From: Duganella flavida
GTDB taxonomy: Bacteria; Pseudomonadota; Gammaproteobacteria; Burkholderiales; Burkholderiaceae_D
Direction of reading: 5' to 3'
Assembly (NCBI RefSeq): GCF_009857445.1
Contig: NZ_WWCN01000003.1
Span: 310,001 to 374,000 of the forward strand
Length of the DNA stretch: 64,000 bases
Below, in pieces: positions 40,764-50,024 of this stretch. The translations under genes and the position numbers were made by a program. Under the pieces are notes generated by a model. That model had not been told where the DNA came from, searched no databases, and worked only from the letters and a program-made list of their open reading frames with translations. Positions within the stretch are counted from its first letter, which is position 1; the number at the start of each line of letters is the position of its first letter.

Positions 40764-42722
40764 TTACTTGGCCGCGTTGACGATGGCAGTGATCACCGCA
40801 GGATAGGCCTGTGCGCCGGTAGCCCGGTTAAACAGGCCTGACTGATGGTTGCTGGACGGACCATTGTCCCAGTACACCGGCACCAAACCGTGCTGGTAGG
40901 CTGATTTGGTGATGTACTGATCCCAATACTGGCGGTATTTTCCGGCTGTATCGTACTCGGTGCGCAGGCTGGCCGCATATTCGCCGAGGACCACTGCGAC
41001 GCCTTTGTCGACGAAGCGGGTCTTCATCTTCTGGAATTGCGTGTCAACGTAGGATTCATTGGCCCACGTTTCGGTAGCTGTACTGTCGGTCGCGATCGAG
41101 CCCCACTGCCAGATTGCGCTGCTGGTATTGAGCGTGAAATTGTACGGATCGTAGAAATGCACCTCCATCATCATGCGGCTGGTCGCCGTATCGGTCGGCA
41201 CCGTATTGGTGGCGTAGGTGTAGTCGATGTTGGTGTTATAGCCTTGTACGATTAGGTGGCGCTGAGCGTTGTTGCTGCCCGTGCCCCGCACCGTATTGAC
41301 GAAGACTTGATTGAAGCCGTTTTGCACGGCGATGTTTTCCGCCGTCGGCGCGGTGTACACGTCGGTCACCATCACTTCGTTGGTGCCGGCGAATAGCAAG
41401 TAGTCGTCATAGTACTGGAAGGTGGTAGCAATCTGCGTCCAGAACTTGGCCAAGCGCGCGTTGGCTGCGGATTGCGCAGCGTAAGTTGGCTGCAGCCAGC
41501 CGCCGTCCCAGTGCACGTTGATGATGACGTACAGGCCAGCGCTGCGGGCCGCATCCACCACTTCCTTCACGCGCGCCATCCAGCTGGCGCTGATGTTGTA
41601 GTTGGCGTCGGCGTACTGGGTCCACGACAGCGGAATGCGCACGGTCTTGAAACCAGCTGCTTTCACGGCAGTGAACAAGGCTTGATTCGCAGGTGGATTG
41701 CCCCAAGCCGTTTCACCGCCGATGGCTTCCATCGAATTGCCGAGATTCCAGCCTGGCGACATTTGCGCCGACAACTGCACGCTGGTCAGGCTGCGCATTG
41801 CCCCCACGCGCACCGCCGTAGCAGAGCCGGAATTGCCGCTGCCGCTGGTGGTCGTGAATTTGACCCAGTACCAGTAAGGCACGCCGAGGGTAGGCGTGGT
41901 GTCGGTGTAAGTGCTAGCCGTGGCGCTTGGCACGGCAATACGGGTGCGGCCATTGGCGTCGCTATCCGTGTCCCGGTAGATTTGTACTCCGGTCACGATG
42001 CCGCTGACGGTCCACGTCAGTTTGATGTTGTCCGATGAACCGGCTGCGCTCAGGCACACGGTGGCGCCGGCCGCCGTACCGCAGCTTTGCGCTTGCGCCG
42101 CGCCGCCGCACAGCATGGCCAGCAGCCCAGCCATCGCGACTGGCAGCACGAAGCGCTTGCGCGCGGCGACTATCAGCACGGCCAGTCCCGCCAACAGCAT
42201 CAGCAAACTGCCCGGCTCCGGTACCGCACTTATCACGGTAAAGTCATCCATCACAAACCAGCCATCGTCGCGCGTAATGCTCACGCGCGAGACGTTCGCA
42301 AAATTGGCCGCCACCCATTGATAGCTCTGGCCGATGCTCACATTGCCGGTGCTGCCGATCACGTGGTTGGCTGCGTCGTAGGCCGTAATATTGATCCAGC
42401 TGGCGACTGCTCCGTTGGTGTCAGGTGCAGCAAACCACGCGCCGGCCAGGTTGAAGGCGGTCGTGCTGCTGACCGCAAGGTTATCCACGCCATAGCCATT
42501 GGTGACGAACGACACGCCGGAATGCGCGCCGTTGCCGTAGCCGTCCACCGTGGTGTCGCCGTAGTACCAGTCTTCGCCCCAGTTCAAGCCAGCGTATGGG
42601 CTGCTCAATGCAGTCAGGTCACCGTCCGCATGCAGGTCTTCAAAATCCACCGGCGCGGATTGCGCTTGCGTTGCCAGCATCAAGCCAGCGCTGATAAGTA
42701 AACCAATCAGGAAGTTTTTCAT
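40764..42722 (-). CDS. PEP-CTERM domain protein fused to Fn3-GH5 endoglucanase
   Basis: A 652-aa frame with GAGGGG about 5 nt before the start. Signal peptide at 1-22, then a beta-rich domain of about 140 residues. At about 165-190 there is a complete PEP-CTERM signal: A-V-P-E-P-G-S, a hydrophobic helix and A-R-K-R. This is immediately followed by a second signal-peptide-like helix (F-V-L-P-V-A-M-A-G-L-L-A-M ... A-Q-A), an Fn3-like domain and a GH5 cellulase domain (about 315-652) with the acid/base Glu in G-T-N-E-V and the nucleophile Glu in V-L-G-E-Y. PEP-CTERM signals normally end a protein, so two genes appear joined. It follows the GH74 gene by 13 bp; the role is xyloglucan or beta-glucan cleavage. 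Confidence 0.8.
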   Translation of the reverse strand: MKNFLIGLLISAGLMLATQAQSAPVDFEDLHADGDLTALSSPYAGLNWGEDWYYGDTTVDGYGNGAHSGVSFVTNGYGVDNLAVSSTTAFNLAGAWFAAPDTNGAVASWINITAYDAANHVIGSTGNVSIGQSYQWVAANFANVSRVSITRDDGWFVMDDFTVISAVPEPGSLLMLLAGLAVLIVAARKRFVLPVAMAGLLAMLCGGAAQAQSCGTAAGATVCLSAAGSSDNIKLTWTVSGIVTGVQIYRDTDSDANGRTRIAVPSATASTYTDTTPTLGVPYWYWVKFTTTSGSGNSGSATAVRVGAMRSLTSVQLSAQMSPGWNLGNSMEAIGGETAWGNPPANQALFTAVKAAGFKTVRIPLSWTQYADANYNISASWMARVKEVVDAARSAGLYVIINVHWDGGWLQPTYAAQSAANARLAKFWTQIATTFQYYDDYLLFAGTNEVMVTDVYTAPTAENIAVQNGFNQVFVNTVRGTGSNNAQRHLIVQGYNTNIDYTYATNTVPTDTATSRMMMEVHFYDPYNFTLNTSSAIWQWGSIATDSTATETWANESYVDTQFQKMKTRFVDKGVAVVLGEYAASLRTEYDTAGKYRQYWDQYITKSAYQHGLVPVYWDNGPSSNHQSGLFNRATGAQAYPAVITAIVNAAK

Positions 42723-42735
42723 CTTGTCCCCTCGC

Positions 42736-45225
42736 TTAATTGCACGCATCGCCGGTCACTACCGGAATGGCCGAGCCGCTCACCGTCATGCCGAATTCCA
42801 CGGTGTTACCCGGGTAAATGTCGTGATTCCATGTCTGGTTCGGTACAGCTGTATAGGTCGGATTGCTGCCTGTAACGGCAGCGTTCCAGTATCCTTGCAC
42901 GACTGAGTTGTCTGTATAGGTCCAGGTGACCGACCAGCCACTAATCACTGTGCTGCGATTGTTGGTGATGCGTACTGCCGCGTTATAGCCGCCGTACCAG
43001 GACGCCGTCACCACGTAGCTGCAATGGTTGACTGGCTCCGTGGTAGCCGGTGGGCCGGCGGTGACCGGCGTGACAGCCACATCGCCATCCGCCACCACGC
43101 TGCCGTAAGCGATGCCACGGCCCGCAGTGCTCATGTACACGCGGCCAAACACATTCAGGTCGCCGTTGATCATGTGCGCATTGCCGCTGCCGCCGTATTG
43201 GTGGGCGTCATCGTTGACGCGCACCCAGGTGACACCTGCGTCAGTTGAGCGCAACACGCCGCGCGTGCCGCCCACAGTGCCCAGCAAGTACAGCGTCGGA
43301 TAGCTTGCCTCTGGTGCGGCCTTGCCAAAGCCGATGGCGCCGCACTGGTTCACGCTGGCGACCTTGGCAAACGTCGCACCGGAATCGGTCGATCGCGCCA
43401 GCCCACCGCCGTTCAGGCATACCCACACATCCCCTTCACGGCCTGGTGCAAGGCGAATGATGCTCGATCCCCCGGAGCCGGGGTTGCCTTTGGCTGCAAA
43501 GCTCGCGCCGCCGTCCACGCTCGCCAACAGGCTGCCGCCGTCGTAGGCATAGAACTTGTTCGGATTAACCGGATCCGCTACCGGCCGCGCATTGCTGGAA
43601 CTGAGACCAGCAACCGGCGTCCAGCTGCCGCCATAATTGGTCGAGCGATAGCTGGTAGACGAATTGGCAGGGCTATGCAGCAGAGCGTAACCATCCGCCG
43701 AGAAGGCCAACTGCCCTTGCGATCCATTGAACGACGCCGCCTTGTTCCAGCTTGCGCCGCCGTTGGTGGAGTAGTACAAAGACGAACCGGCACGCGCCAT
43801 GATGCGGCCATCCTGCGCCGCAATTGCCAGGCCGCTGGTGGTGCCCATTTGCGGACTGTGTTGTACGCCATACTGCGCCGGATCGGCGTTCACGAAACCG
43901 TCAAAGTCGCCGATGGTTGATACCAGTGGGCCGCCTTGCACCGTTTCGAAGTTGAACGGCACGGTTTCTTCCAGCCCGGCCACGTTGAAGTTCCACGTGG
44001 TGGTTGGTGCGTCGATATCCGCAGTCTTGAACAAGCCGTTGCCTGAGCCTACCCACGCCTTCTTGCTGTCGAAAGGATCAAATTCAATCGAACCGGCCCA
44101 ATGAATGGAAGCGCCGTTAGTGATCCAGCTCGCGCCGCCGCTATCGAGCGCAAAGCCGCGCGCCACCACATCGGTCCACGTACGGCCAGCGTCGAGCGAA
44201 GTGAGGATGCGGTCGCCCCAGGCGTTAGCGCCTTGCTGCATCCAGGTGTTGATGGTGGACGCCACCAAGTGCTTGGGATTAGCCGGATCCACGCTGATAC
44301 CGCCGAATGGGCGCGCCAGTCCCGCAGGCGTAACGTTTGCCCAGTTACCGCCGACCGCGTTGTATTCCCAAATCTGGCCATTGTCCATCGGCTCACCGTC
44401 AGCCGGATGCGGGCCTGCGCCGTTGGCATAAGTGATATACAGCTTGCCCTTCGAAGAGATGGCAGCGCGCTGCGGCATCAGGCTTGCGCTTGGCCCGCCT
44501 TTCACTGCGGAGAAGGTGGCGCCGCCGTCGGCACTGAAATACAGATTCGGACCAACCGACGCAAAGCGCGACACGCCGACAAACAGCCGCTTCGCCATGC
44601 CGCCGTTCACACTGGACGGATCGGGCAGCACGAAGCTGATGCCGTTATCGTTCGGCGTGGCCGTCACGTCCAGCGCAGTCAAACGATTCCACGTCGCGCC
44701 AGCGTCCACGCTCTTGAACAAGCCATTGCGACGCGTGCCCACGTACAGCACATTGCTGGAGCCGGGATCGACTTGCAGCTTTTCGCCGTTCTGCCGTCCC
44801 ATACCGTTACCGTGCGCCTTGAACTGCGTGCTGACATCGGTCGCGGTAAAGGTCTTGCCGTAGTCGGTGGAATGCAGGATGGCGGTCTTGCCGCCACTGA
44901 AGTAGCTGGTGCCAGCCAGCAGATAAATATTCGCCGCGTTACGCGGATCGACTGCCAGCGACTCAATCCCCAGCAAACCGATATCCGGTTCGCTGATCCA
45001 GTCGGTCAGCGCAATCCAGCGCGCGCCGTTCTGGTCCCATCGGTAAGCGCCACCCACGTCGGTGCGCGCATACACAACACCGCGCTCCGACTTACTGGGA
45101 ATGATACCCGATACAAAGCCACCGCCGCCGATGGCAACCGAGTCCCAGTGGTAGTTTTCCGCTGTACAGGCGAGCGGCGTCGATAGCGCTGCCATAAGCA
45201 GCGCCAAGCTGTGATTGACCTTCAT
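42736..45225 (-). CDS. GH74 xyloglucanase with C-terminal CBM2
   Basis: An 829-aa secreted protein. The start at 45225 has GGAGA upstream and a signal peptide of about 20 residues. The catalytic part is a double seven-blade propeller with many sialidase/BNR-like turns (S-T-D-Y-G-K-T-F, S-V-D-A-G-A-T-W, S-T-D-S-G-A-T-F and so on) and G-L-L-G-I-E-S-L-A-V-D-P, where the Asp is in the place of a GH74 catalytic residue. The last 100 residues form a CBM2 cellulose-binding module (C-S-Y-V-V ... N-N-R-S-T-V-I-S-G-W-S-V-T-W-T-Y ... W-N-A-A-V-T-G ... C-N). It probably cuts plant xyloglucan together with the downstream GH5. Confidence 0.88.
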   Translation of the reverse strand: MKVNHSLALLMAALSTPLACTAENYHWDSVAIGGGGFVSGIIPSKSERGVVYARTDVGGAYRWDQNGARWIALTDWISEPDIGLLGIESLAVDPRNAANIYLLAGTSYFSGGKTAILHSTDYGKTFTATDVSTQFKAHGNGMGRQNGEKLQVDPGSSNVLYVGTRRNGLFKSVDAGATWNRLTALDVTATPNDNGISFVLPDPSSVNGGMAKRLFVGVSRFASVGPNLYFSADGGATFSAVKGGPSASLMPQRAAISSKGKLYITYANGAGPHPADGEPMDNGQIWEYNAVGGNWANVTPAGLARPFGGISVDPANPKHLVASTINTWMQQGANAWGDRILTSLDAGRTWTDVVARGFALDSGGASWITNGASIHWAGSIEFDPFDSKKAWVGSGNGLFKTADIDAPTTTWNFNVAGLEETVPFNFETVQGGPLVSTIGDFDGFVNADPAQYGVQHSPQMGTTSGLAIAAQDGRIMARAGSSLYYSTNGGASWNKAASFNGSQGQLAFSADGYALLHSPANSSTSYRSTNYGGSWTPVAGLSSSNARPVADPVNPNKFYAYDGGSLLASVDGGASFAAKGNPGSGGSSIIRLAPGREGDVWVCLNGGGLARSTDSGATFAKVASVNQCGAIGFGKAAPEASYPTLYLLGTVGGTRGVLRSTDAGVTWVRVNDDAHQYGGSGNAHMINGDLNVFGRVYMSTAGRGIAYGSVVADGDVAVTPVTAGPPATTEPVNHCSYVVTASWYGGYNAAVRITNNRSTVISGWSVTWTYTDNSVVQGYWNAAVTGSNPTYTAVPNQTWNHDIYPGNTVEFGMTVSGSAIPVVTGDACN

Positions 45226-45372
45226 TTTTCGTCTCCGTCGTTTTATAGTTATCACGTGTTAGCACGCGTGAAATCATTCTGCGACTGGTTTCACGACGGA
45301 GCAATTGTGAAAACCACCAAATCCGGGAACGAAATTTGGCAAATCAAGGACTGCGAAAAAATTTGCCTCTGT
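45226..45372. promoter_or_regulatory. GH74 promoter region with dyads
   Basis: CGTGAAA (45267-45273) and TTTCACG (45289-45295) form 7-bp arms, and a CACGTG/CACGCGTG motif lies just before. An operator for a sugar-responsive repressor is possible. No such regulator is encoded nearby. Confidence 0.3.
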
Positions 45373-46002
45373 CTAATCGAGCGGTGTCAGCTCCACGTGA
45401 CGCAATTCGTAAGGCGTGCCTTCCAGCTGGAAGCCGATCCGCCCCGACGCCGGCGACACGTTCGACACCCGATTTTGCAGCACGCCGTTCACGGTCACCT
45501 CCACCATGCCATCGAGGCTGAAGATATCGCATGTATTCCATTCGCCCGCCGGCTTCTCACTGTCCGGCGCCATGTGAGCTTTGATGCGCGGCTCGACACC
45601 GGGTGCGCTGGTAAGCGATTCGGCAAAACTACTTGCCGCCATCGGCAGCAAATCTCCCACATTGCCAAACTTGGTCTGCACCTGCAGGCTCACTGGCCAC
45701 ACGCGGTCGAACGTGCCGGGACTGATGTGCAGCAGCACACCGCCGTTCCCCGGCTTGCCCGGCCAGCGCCACTCCACGTGCAGCTTGTAGTTGCGATAGC
45801 TCTCGCGCGTGGCGATGAAGCCCGGCGGTTTTCCAGCCGACGCGATCACGCCGCCCGGCAGCATCTGGAAGACATCCACCAGCGACGCCGCTGGTGTGGT
45901 TTGCAGCTCCCAGCCGCTGAAATCGCGGCCGTTAAACAGCTCAACCGCGACCGCACTATGGGTGGACACGGCCAGCATCAAGGCAATCAACAATTTATTC
46001 AT
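45373..46002 (-). CDS. DUF1080 (3-keto-disaccharide hydrolase family) secreted protein
   Basis: A 209-aa protein with a signal peptide (MNKLLIALMLAVSTHSAVA) and the DUF1080 concanavalin-like fold: E-L-F-N-G-R-D-F-S-G-W at the N-terminus, N-G-G-V-L-L-H at mid-length, E-W-N-T-C-D and the final G-R-I-G-F-Q-L-E-G-T-P-Y-E-L-R-H-V-E-L. It probably acts on or binds glycans. Located upstream of the GH74 operon in the same direction, it may share the polysaccharide-use role. Confidence 0.8.
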   Translation of the reverse strand: MNKLLIALMLAVSTHSAVAVELFNGRDFSGWELQTTPAASLVDVFQMLPGGVIASAGKPPGFIATRESYRNYKLHVEWRWPGKPGNGGVLLHISPGTFDRVWPVSLQVQTKFGNVGDLLPMAASSFAESLTSAPGVEPRIKAHMAPDSEKPAGEWNTCDIFSLDGMVEVTVNGVLQNRVSNVSPASGRIGFQLEGTPYELRHVELTPLD

Positions 46003-46092
46003 TGTGTGTCTTTACTTATATGGCGTGGCCAGAGTGTAAAGTCATACTTTAGAATCTGGCAAGCGGTAGAAAAATCGCGCTAGACTAGCGAT

Positions 46093-47751
46093 ATGGCCAT
46101 CTACGACACCTTCAAGACCCGGACCGCCCAGGCGCTGCCCCAACTGACGCCGGCGGAACTCAAGCGCATCCAGCGTTTTGGTACACTTGTGTGCTTCAAA
46201 GATGGCGAACGCCTGTTCGAGGCGGGGTTGACCTACTTCGGCATGTACGTGGTACTGAAAGGAGCGATCCGCATCAGCCGCTACGACGGCTTGGGGAACA
46301 CCTCGATCATCACCGAGCACGCGCAAGGCGAATTTGCCGGTGAAATCAGCCAACTGGCCGGCGCCCCGACGCTGGTCAACGGCCACGCGGTCGGCGAAGT
46401 GGAGGCGCTCATGCTGAGCGTTGAGGGGCTGCGCGCGCTGGTCGTCGCCGAGGCGGAACTGGGCGAACGCATCGTCCGCGCCTTCATCCTGCGCCGCGTC
46501 GAACAAATCCAAAGCCAGGACGGTGGACTGGTGCTGGTCGCCACGCCCGGCCATCCGCGCCTGCATGCCTTGCAGGGCTGGTTGTCCAGTAACGGCCTGC
46601 CGCATCGTGTGCTCGATCCACGCAGCGACGAGCAGGCACGCGCGTTGTGCGAACGCTATCAACCGGAAGCACACGACTGGCCGCTGGCCGTGTGCCCCAA
46701 TGGCGATGTCAAGAAAAATCCCAGCATGGTTGACCTGGGACGCTGCCTGGGCACCCTGCCACCACTCAGTCCTGACGATATCTGGGACGTAATCGTGGTC
46801 GGCGCCGGCCCGGCAGGTTTGGCCACCGCGGTGTATGCGGCGTCCGAAGGTTTGTCCGTGCTGGTGCTGGAGACGCGGGCCTACGGCGGGCAAGCCGCAG
46901 CCAGTGCACGGATTGAAAACTATCTCGGCTTCCCGACCGGCATATCAGGCGGCGCGCTGGCCGGCCGCGCTTTCGTCCAGTCGCAAAAATTCGGCGTGAA
47001 GATGGCAATACCCGCGCCGGCCGGCCGCCTGTTATGCGACACCTCTCCGCTGCAGGTGGAAATGTGCGGCAGCCTCACGCTGCTACAAGGACGCACTGTG
47101 GTGTTGTCTTGCGGCGCGCGTTATCGCCGCCCATCGCTGGCGAATCTCAAACAGTTTGAAGGCAAAGGCGTCTACTACTGGGCCTCGCCGCTGGAGGCGG
47201 GCCTGTGCGCCAGCGAGGAAGTCATCCTGGTCGGCGGCGGCAATTCGGCCGGACAGGCAGCGGTGTACTTGTCCGCCCATGCCGCCAAGGTGCATATGCT
47301 GATCCGCAAAGACAGCCTGGCATCCACCATGTCCAGTTACCTGATCGAGCGTATCGCAGCCACGCCGAATATCGTACTGCACGTGGAATCGGAAATCATT
47401 GCGCTGGAAGGCAGCGATGAGGAAGGCTTGCAGCAGGTACGCGTGCGCGACCACCGCAGCCAGCTCGAAACCGATTACGACATCTGCCGCGTTTTCCTGT
47501 TCATCGGCGCAGACCCTAACACTGGCTGGCTAGGCGATTGCGGCGTAGAGGTCGACGACAGGGGCTTTATCCTGACTGGTTTCGACGTGCCGGACGGCGA
47601 CACAACGCGGGCCGGATTGGAAACCAGCGTACCGGGCGTGTACGCTATCGGCGATGTGCGCGCCAATTCCACCAAGCGCGTGGCGGCGGCAGTCGGAGAA
47701 GGCGCGGCCGTGGTATCGCAAATCCACGGCTTCCTTGCGCGGCGCAGTTAG
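46093..47751 (+). CDS. cyclic-nucleotide-binding domain flavoprotein, thioredoxin-reductase-like
   Basis: A 552-aa protein. Residues about 15-130 are a CNB-type beta-roll (G-E-F-A-G-E-I-S-Q-L-A-G). A short thioredoxin-like linker follows, and from about 230 a FAD/NAD(P) reductase with V-V-G-A-G-P-A-G-L-A-T-A, V-G-G-G-N-S-A-G-Q-A-A and the C-terminal G-V-Y-A-I-G-D-V-R. The redox C-x-x-C of true thioredoxin reductases is missing: the corresponding place reads Y-Y-W-A-S-P-L-E-A-G-L-C. It is therefore more like ferredoxin/flavodoxin-type or sensor variants. The natural substrate is unknown. Confidence 0.8.
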   Translation: MAIYDTFKTRTAQALPQLTPAELKRIQRFGTLVCFKDGERLFEAGLTYFGMYVVLKGAIRISRYDGLGNTSIITEHAQGEFAGEISQLAGAPTLVNGHAVGEVEALMLSVEGLRALVVAEAELGERIVRAFILRRVEQIQSQDGGLVLVATPGHPRLHALQGWLSSNGLPHRVLDPRSDEQARALCERYQPEAHDWPLAVCPNGDVKKNPSMVDLGRCLGTLPPLSPDDIWDVIVVGAGPAGLATAVYAASEGLSVLVLETRAYGGQAAASARIENYLGFPTGISGGALAGRAFVQSQKFGVKMAIPAPAGRLLCDTSPLQVEMCGSLTLLQGRTVVLSCGARYRRPSLANLKQFEGKGVYYWASPLEAGLCASEEVILVGGGNSAGQAAVYLSAHAAKVHMLIRKDSLASTMSSYLIERIAATPNIVLHVESEIIALEGSDEEGLQQVRVRDHRSQLETDYDICRVFLFIGADPNTGWLGDCGVEVDDRGFILTGFDVPDGDTTRAGLETSVPGVYAIGDVRANSTKRVAAAVGEGAAVVSQIHGFLARRS

Positions 47752-48035
47752 GCGATATCGATACGCTGGTGCGGTTCCAGGTCGTGGAAGATGTCTTCCT
47801 GATGCAGCGGAATGTACAGGTGTATCGCTTTACCGCGATGGAAAACGCCGCGCAGCTGGTTACACACATTCCACACGTGCTCATATGAGTCATGCACTTC
47901 GATCAAGGCCCACGGATTATCCACTTCGCCTTGCCGTATCATCTCCACCCGCTTGACGTTAAAAAAGCGGGTTAGTCCTTCTTCGACGCTCGTTTCGCTG
48001 GCGTCACCGTGCAACCCCGTCAAAATTACCTGCAT
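47748..48035 (-). CDS. RRM-like small protein
   Basis: A 95-aa protein with RRM-type order of strands: V-I-L-T-G-L at the N-terminus in the RNP2 place and N-P-W-A-L-I-E-V in the RNP1 place. Aromatic RNA-binding residues are not fully conserved. It is the last gene after pta-ackA-fabI, 12 bp from fabI. The stop overlaps the convergent flavoprotein by 4 nt. The function is unknown. Confidence 0.55.
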   Translation of the reverse strand: MQVILTGLHGDASETSVEEGLTRFFNVKRVEMIRQGEVDNPWALIEVHDSYEHVWNVCNQLRGVFHRGKAIHLYIPLHQEDIFHDLEPHQRIDIA

Positions 48036-48047
48036 GATTAACTCCTC

Positions 48048-48824
48048 TCAAGCGATGATATTCAGCCCGCCGTCCACGTAGACCGTACTGCCAGTAAGGC
48101 GTTTGGCGTAAGGCGAGGCCAGATAGGCGCAGGTGTTACCCACATCGACGATATCAACCAGTTCACCCAGCGGTGCACGCGACACGGCATCGGCCAGCAA
48201 ATGATCGAAATCTTTCAGGCCAGAGGCGGCGCGCGTTTGCAGCGGTCCCGGTGAAATGGCGTGGACGCGGATATCGCGCGGTCCCAGTTCATAAGCGAGA
48301 TAGCGGCAGGCTGCTTCCAGCGCGGCCTTCACTGGGCCCATTACATTGTAGTTGGGGACCACCTTGTTGGCGCCGTGATAGCTCATGGCGAACATGCTGC
48401 CGCCATCTTTCATCAGCGGCGCGGCCAGCTTGGCCATGCGCACGAAGGAATGGCAGGATACATCCATCGCCTGCAGGAAGCCGTCCAGCGAACAGTCCAG
48501 CAAGCCACCTTGCAGGTCGGCCTTGGGCGCGAAGGCGATGGAGTGGACCAGGATATCCAGACTGCCCTGCTCCGCCAGCGCCGCAAAGACGGCTTCCAGC
48601 TGGCCGGGCTGCATCACGTCCAACGGCAGCAACTGCGCGTCAATTTGCTCGGCCAGCGGCGCCACGTGGGGTAGCGCTTTCTCGTTCAGATAGGTCAGCA
48701 CCACTTGTGCCCCCAGCTTGCGGAACGCCAGCGCGCAGCCCCACGCAATGGACTGTTCATTGGCCACACCGACTACCAGCGCGCGCTTACCGGTCAAAAT
48801 GGGATAAACCGTTTCCGTATTCAT
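48048..48824 (-). CDS. fabI: enoyl-ACP reductase FabI
   Basis: A 258-aa short-chain dehydrogenase with FabI features: G-K-R-A-L-V-V-G-V-A-N-E-Q-S-I-A-W-G at the NADH site, H-S-I-A-F-A-P at mid-length and the Y-x(6)-K type active site in Y-N-V-M-G-P-V-K-A-A-L-E. It reduces trans-2-enoyl-ACP in fatty-acid elongation. The start overlaps the ackA stop. The link with pta and ackA suggests a role in balancing acetyl-phosphate or acyl-CoA metabolism, and it may be a second copy besides the housekeeping fabI. Confidence 0.88.
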   Translation of the reverse strand: MNTETVYPILTGKRALVVGVANEQSIAWGCALAFRKLGAQVVLTYLNEKALPHVAPLAEQIDAQLLPLDVMQPGQLEAVFAALAEQGSLDILVHSIAFAPKADLQGGLLDCSLDGFLQAMDVSCHSFVRMAKLAAPLMKDGGSMFAMSYHGANKVVPNYNVMGPVKAALEAACRYLAYELGPRDIRVHAISPGPLQTRAASGLKDFDHLLADAVSRAPLGELVDIVDVGNTCAYLASPYAKRLTGSTVYVDGGLNIIA

Positions 48825-50020
48825 GGCTGTTCCACCAATTCCAAGGCGTGCCGTGCGATCATCAGCTCTTCGTTGGCGGGCACCACCCACACCGGGACCT
48901 TGCTACCCGCTGCACTGATGCGTGCCACACCGCGCGCGCCGTTCGCTCGTGCGTTAGCGTCGTCGTCGATCTGCACGCCCAACCAGGTCGCATCACGACA
49001 GACTGCGGAGCGCAAGGCCGCGCTGTTTTCGCCTATGCCGCCGGAGAACACCAGCGCATCCAGACCGCCAAGCGCCGCCGCCAGCGAACCGAGTTCGCGA
49101 CCAATGCGATACACCATCAGCGCAATTGCCGCCTTGGCGCGTGGATCATCGCTTTGCTCCAGCGTGCGCATATCCGACGAGATGCCGGACACGCCCAGCA
49201 GGCCAGATTCCTGGTACATCAGCTTCTGCACGGCCGCAACGTCCATACCCAGTTCCTGCATAAGGTAAAGGACCACGCCCGGATCGAGCGCACCGCAGCG
49301 CGTGCCCATCGGCAGCCCGTCGACGGCGGTGAAGCCCATGGTGCTGGCCATGCTGCGCCCGGCCTTCATCCCGCACATGCTGGCGCCGTTGCCGAGATGC
49401 GCGGCAACGACTTTTGCTTGTGCCAGCGCTGGATCAAGCTTTGGCAGCACACTGGCAATATACTCGTACGACAGTCCATGGAAACCGTAGCGGCGCACGC
49501 CCAGATCAGTGATCCGCGCAGGCAGCGCAAACTCTTGCGCCTCGGCCGGCTGGCCAACGTGGAAGGCTGTATCGAAGCAGCCGATCTGCGGCACCTGTGG
49601 CGCCATCGCCAGCACTGAGCGCACCGGCGCCAAGTTGTGTGGCAGGTGCAGTGGCGCTAGCGGCACCAGCTTTTCCAGTTCATCGACCAGCGCCGCGTCC
49701 AGCCGCTGCGGCCCACTGTGCGCCACACCGCCGTGCACGATGCGATGGCCGACAGCCACCACCCGGTGTCCATCGAGGTGGGTCTGCGCAAAGTCGACCA
49801 GGAAGCGCATGCCACCTTCGTGGTCAAGCGGACCGTCACGCCACGCGCGTTCGCCCACCACGCCGCCCTGCGCATCCTGCGCCACAAAGCGCGCAACGCC
49901 GCTGTACAGGTTTTCTATCTTGCCCCGCAGAGTAAGATCCAGCGCGGCGCCGCTGTACATCGAGAACTTGATGCTCGACGAACCGGCGTTAATCACGATG
50001 ATGCAATCGTTGGCCAGCAT
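48821..50020 (-). CDS. ackA: acetate kinase
   Basis: A 399-aa ASKHA-fold kinase: V-I-N-A-G-S-S-S-I-K-F near the N-terminus, V-G-H-R-I-V-H-G-G near residue 85, A-H-L-G-N-G-A-S-M near residue 205 and F-S-G-G-I-G-E-N-S near 320, all diagnostic. It interconverts acetyl phosphate + ADP and acetate + ATP. The start at 50020 has GGAGG 9 nt upstream. It lies 4 nt after pta and overlaps fabI. Confidence 0.93.
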   Translation of the reverse strand: MLANDCIIVINAGSSSIKFSMYSGAALDLTLRGKIENLYSGVARFVAQDAQGGVVGERAWRDGPLDHEGGMRFLVDFAQTHLDGHRVVAVGHRIVHGGVAHSGPQRLDAALVDELEKLVPLAPLHLPHNLAPVRSVLAMAPQVPQIGCFDTAFHVGQPAEAQEFALPARITDLGVRRYGFHGLSYEYIASVLPKLDPALAQAKVVAAHLGNGASMCGMKAGRSMASTMGFTAVDGLPMGTRCGALDPGVVLYLMQELGMDVAAVQKLMYQESGLLGVSGISSDMRTLEQSDDPRAKAAIALMVYRIGRELGSLAAALGGLDALVFSGGIGENSAALRSAVCRDATWLGVQIDDDANARANGARGVARISAAGSKVPVWVVPANEELMIARHALELVEQP

Positions 50021-50024
50021 GGCG

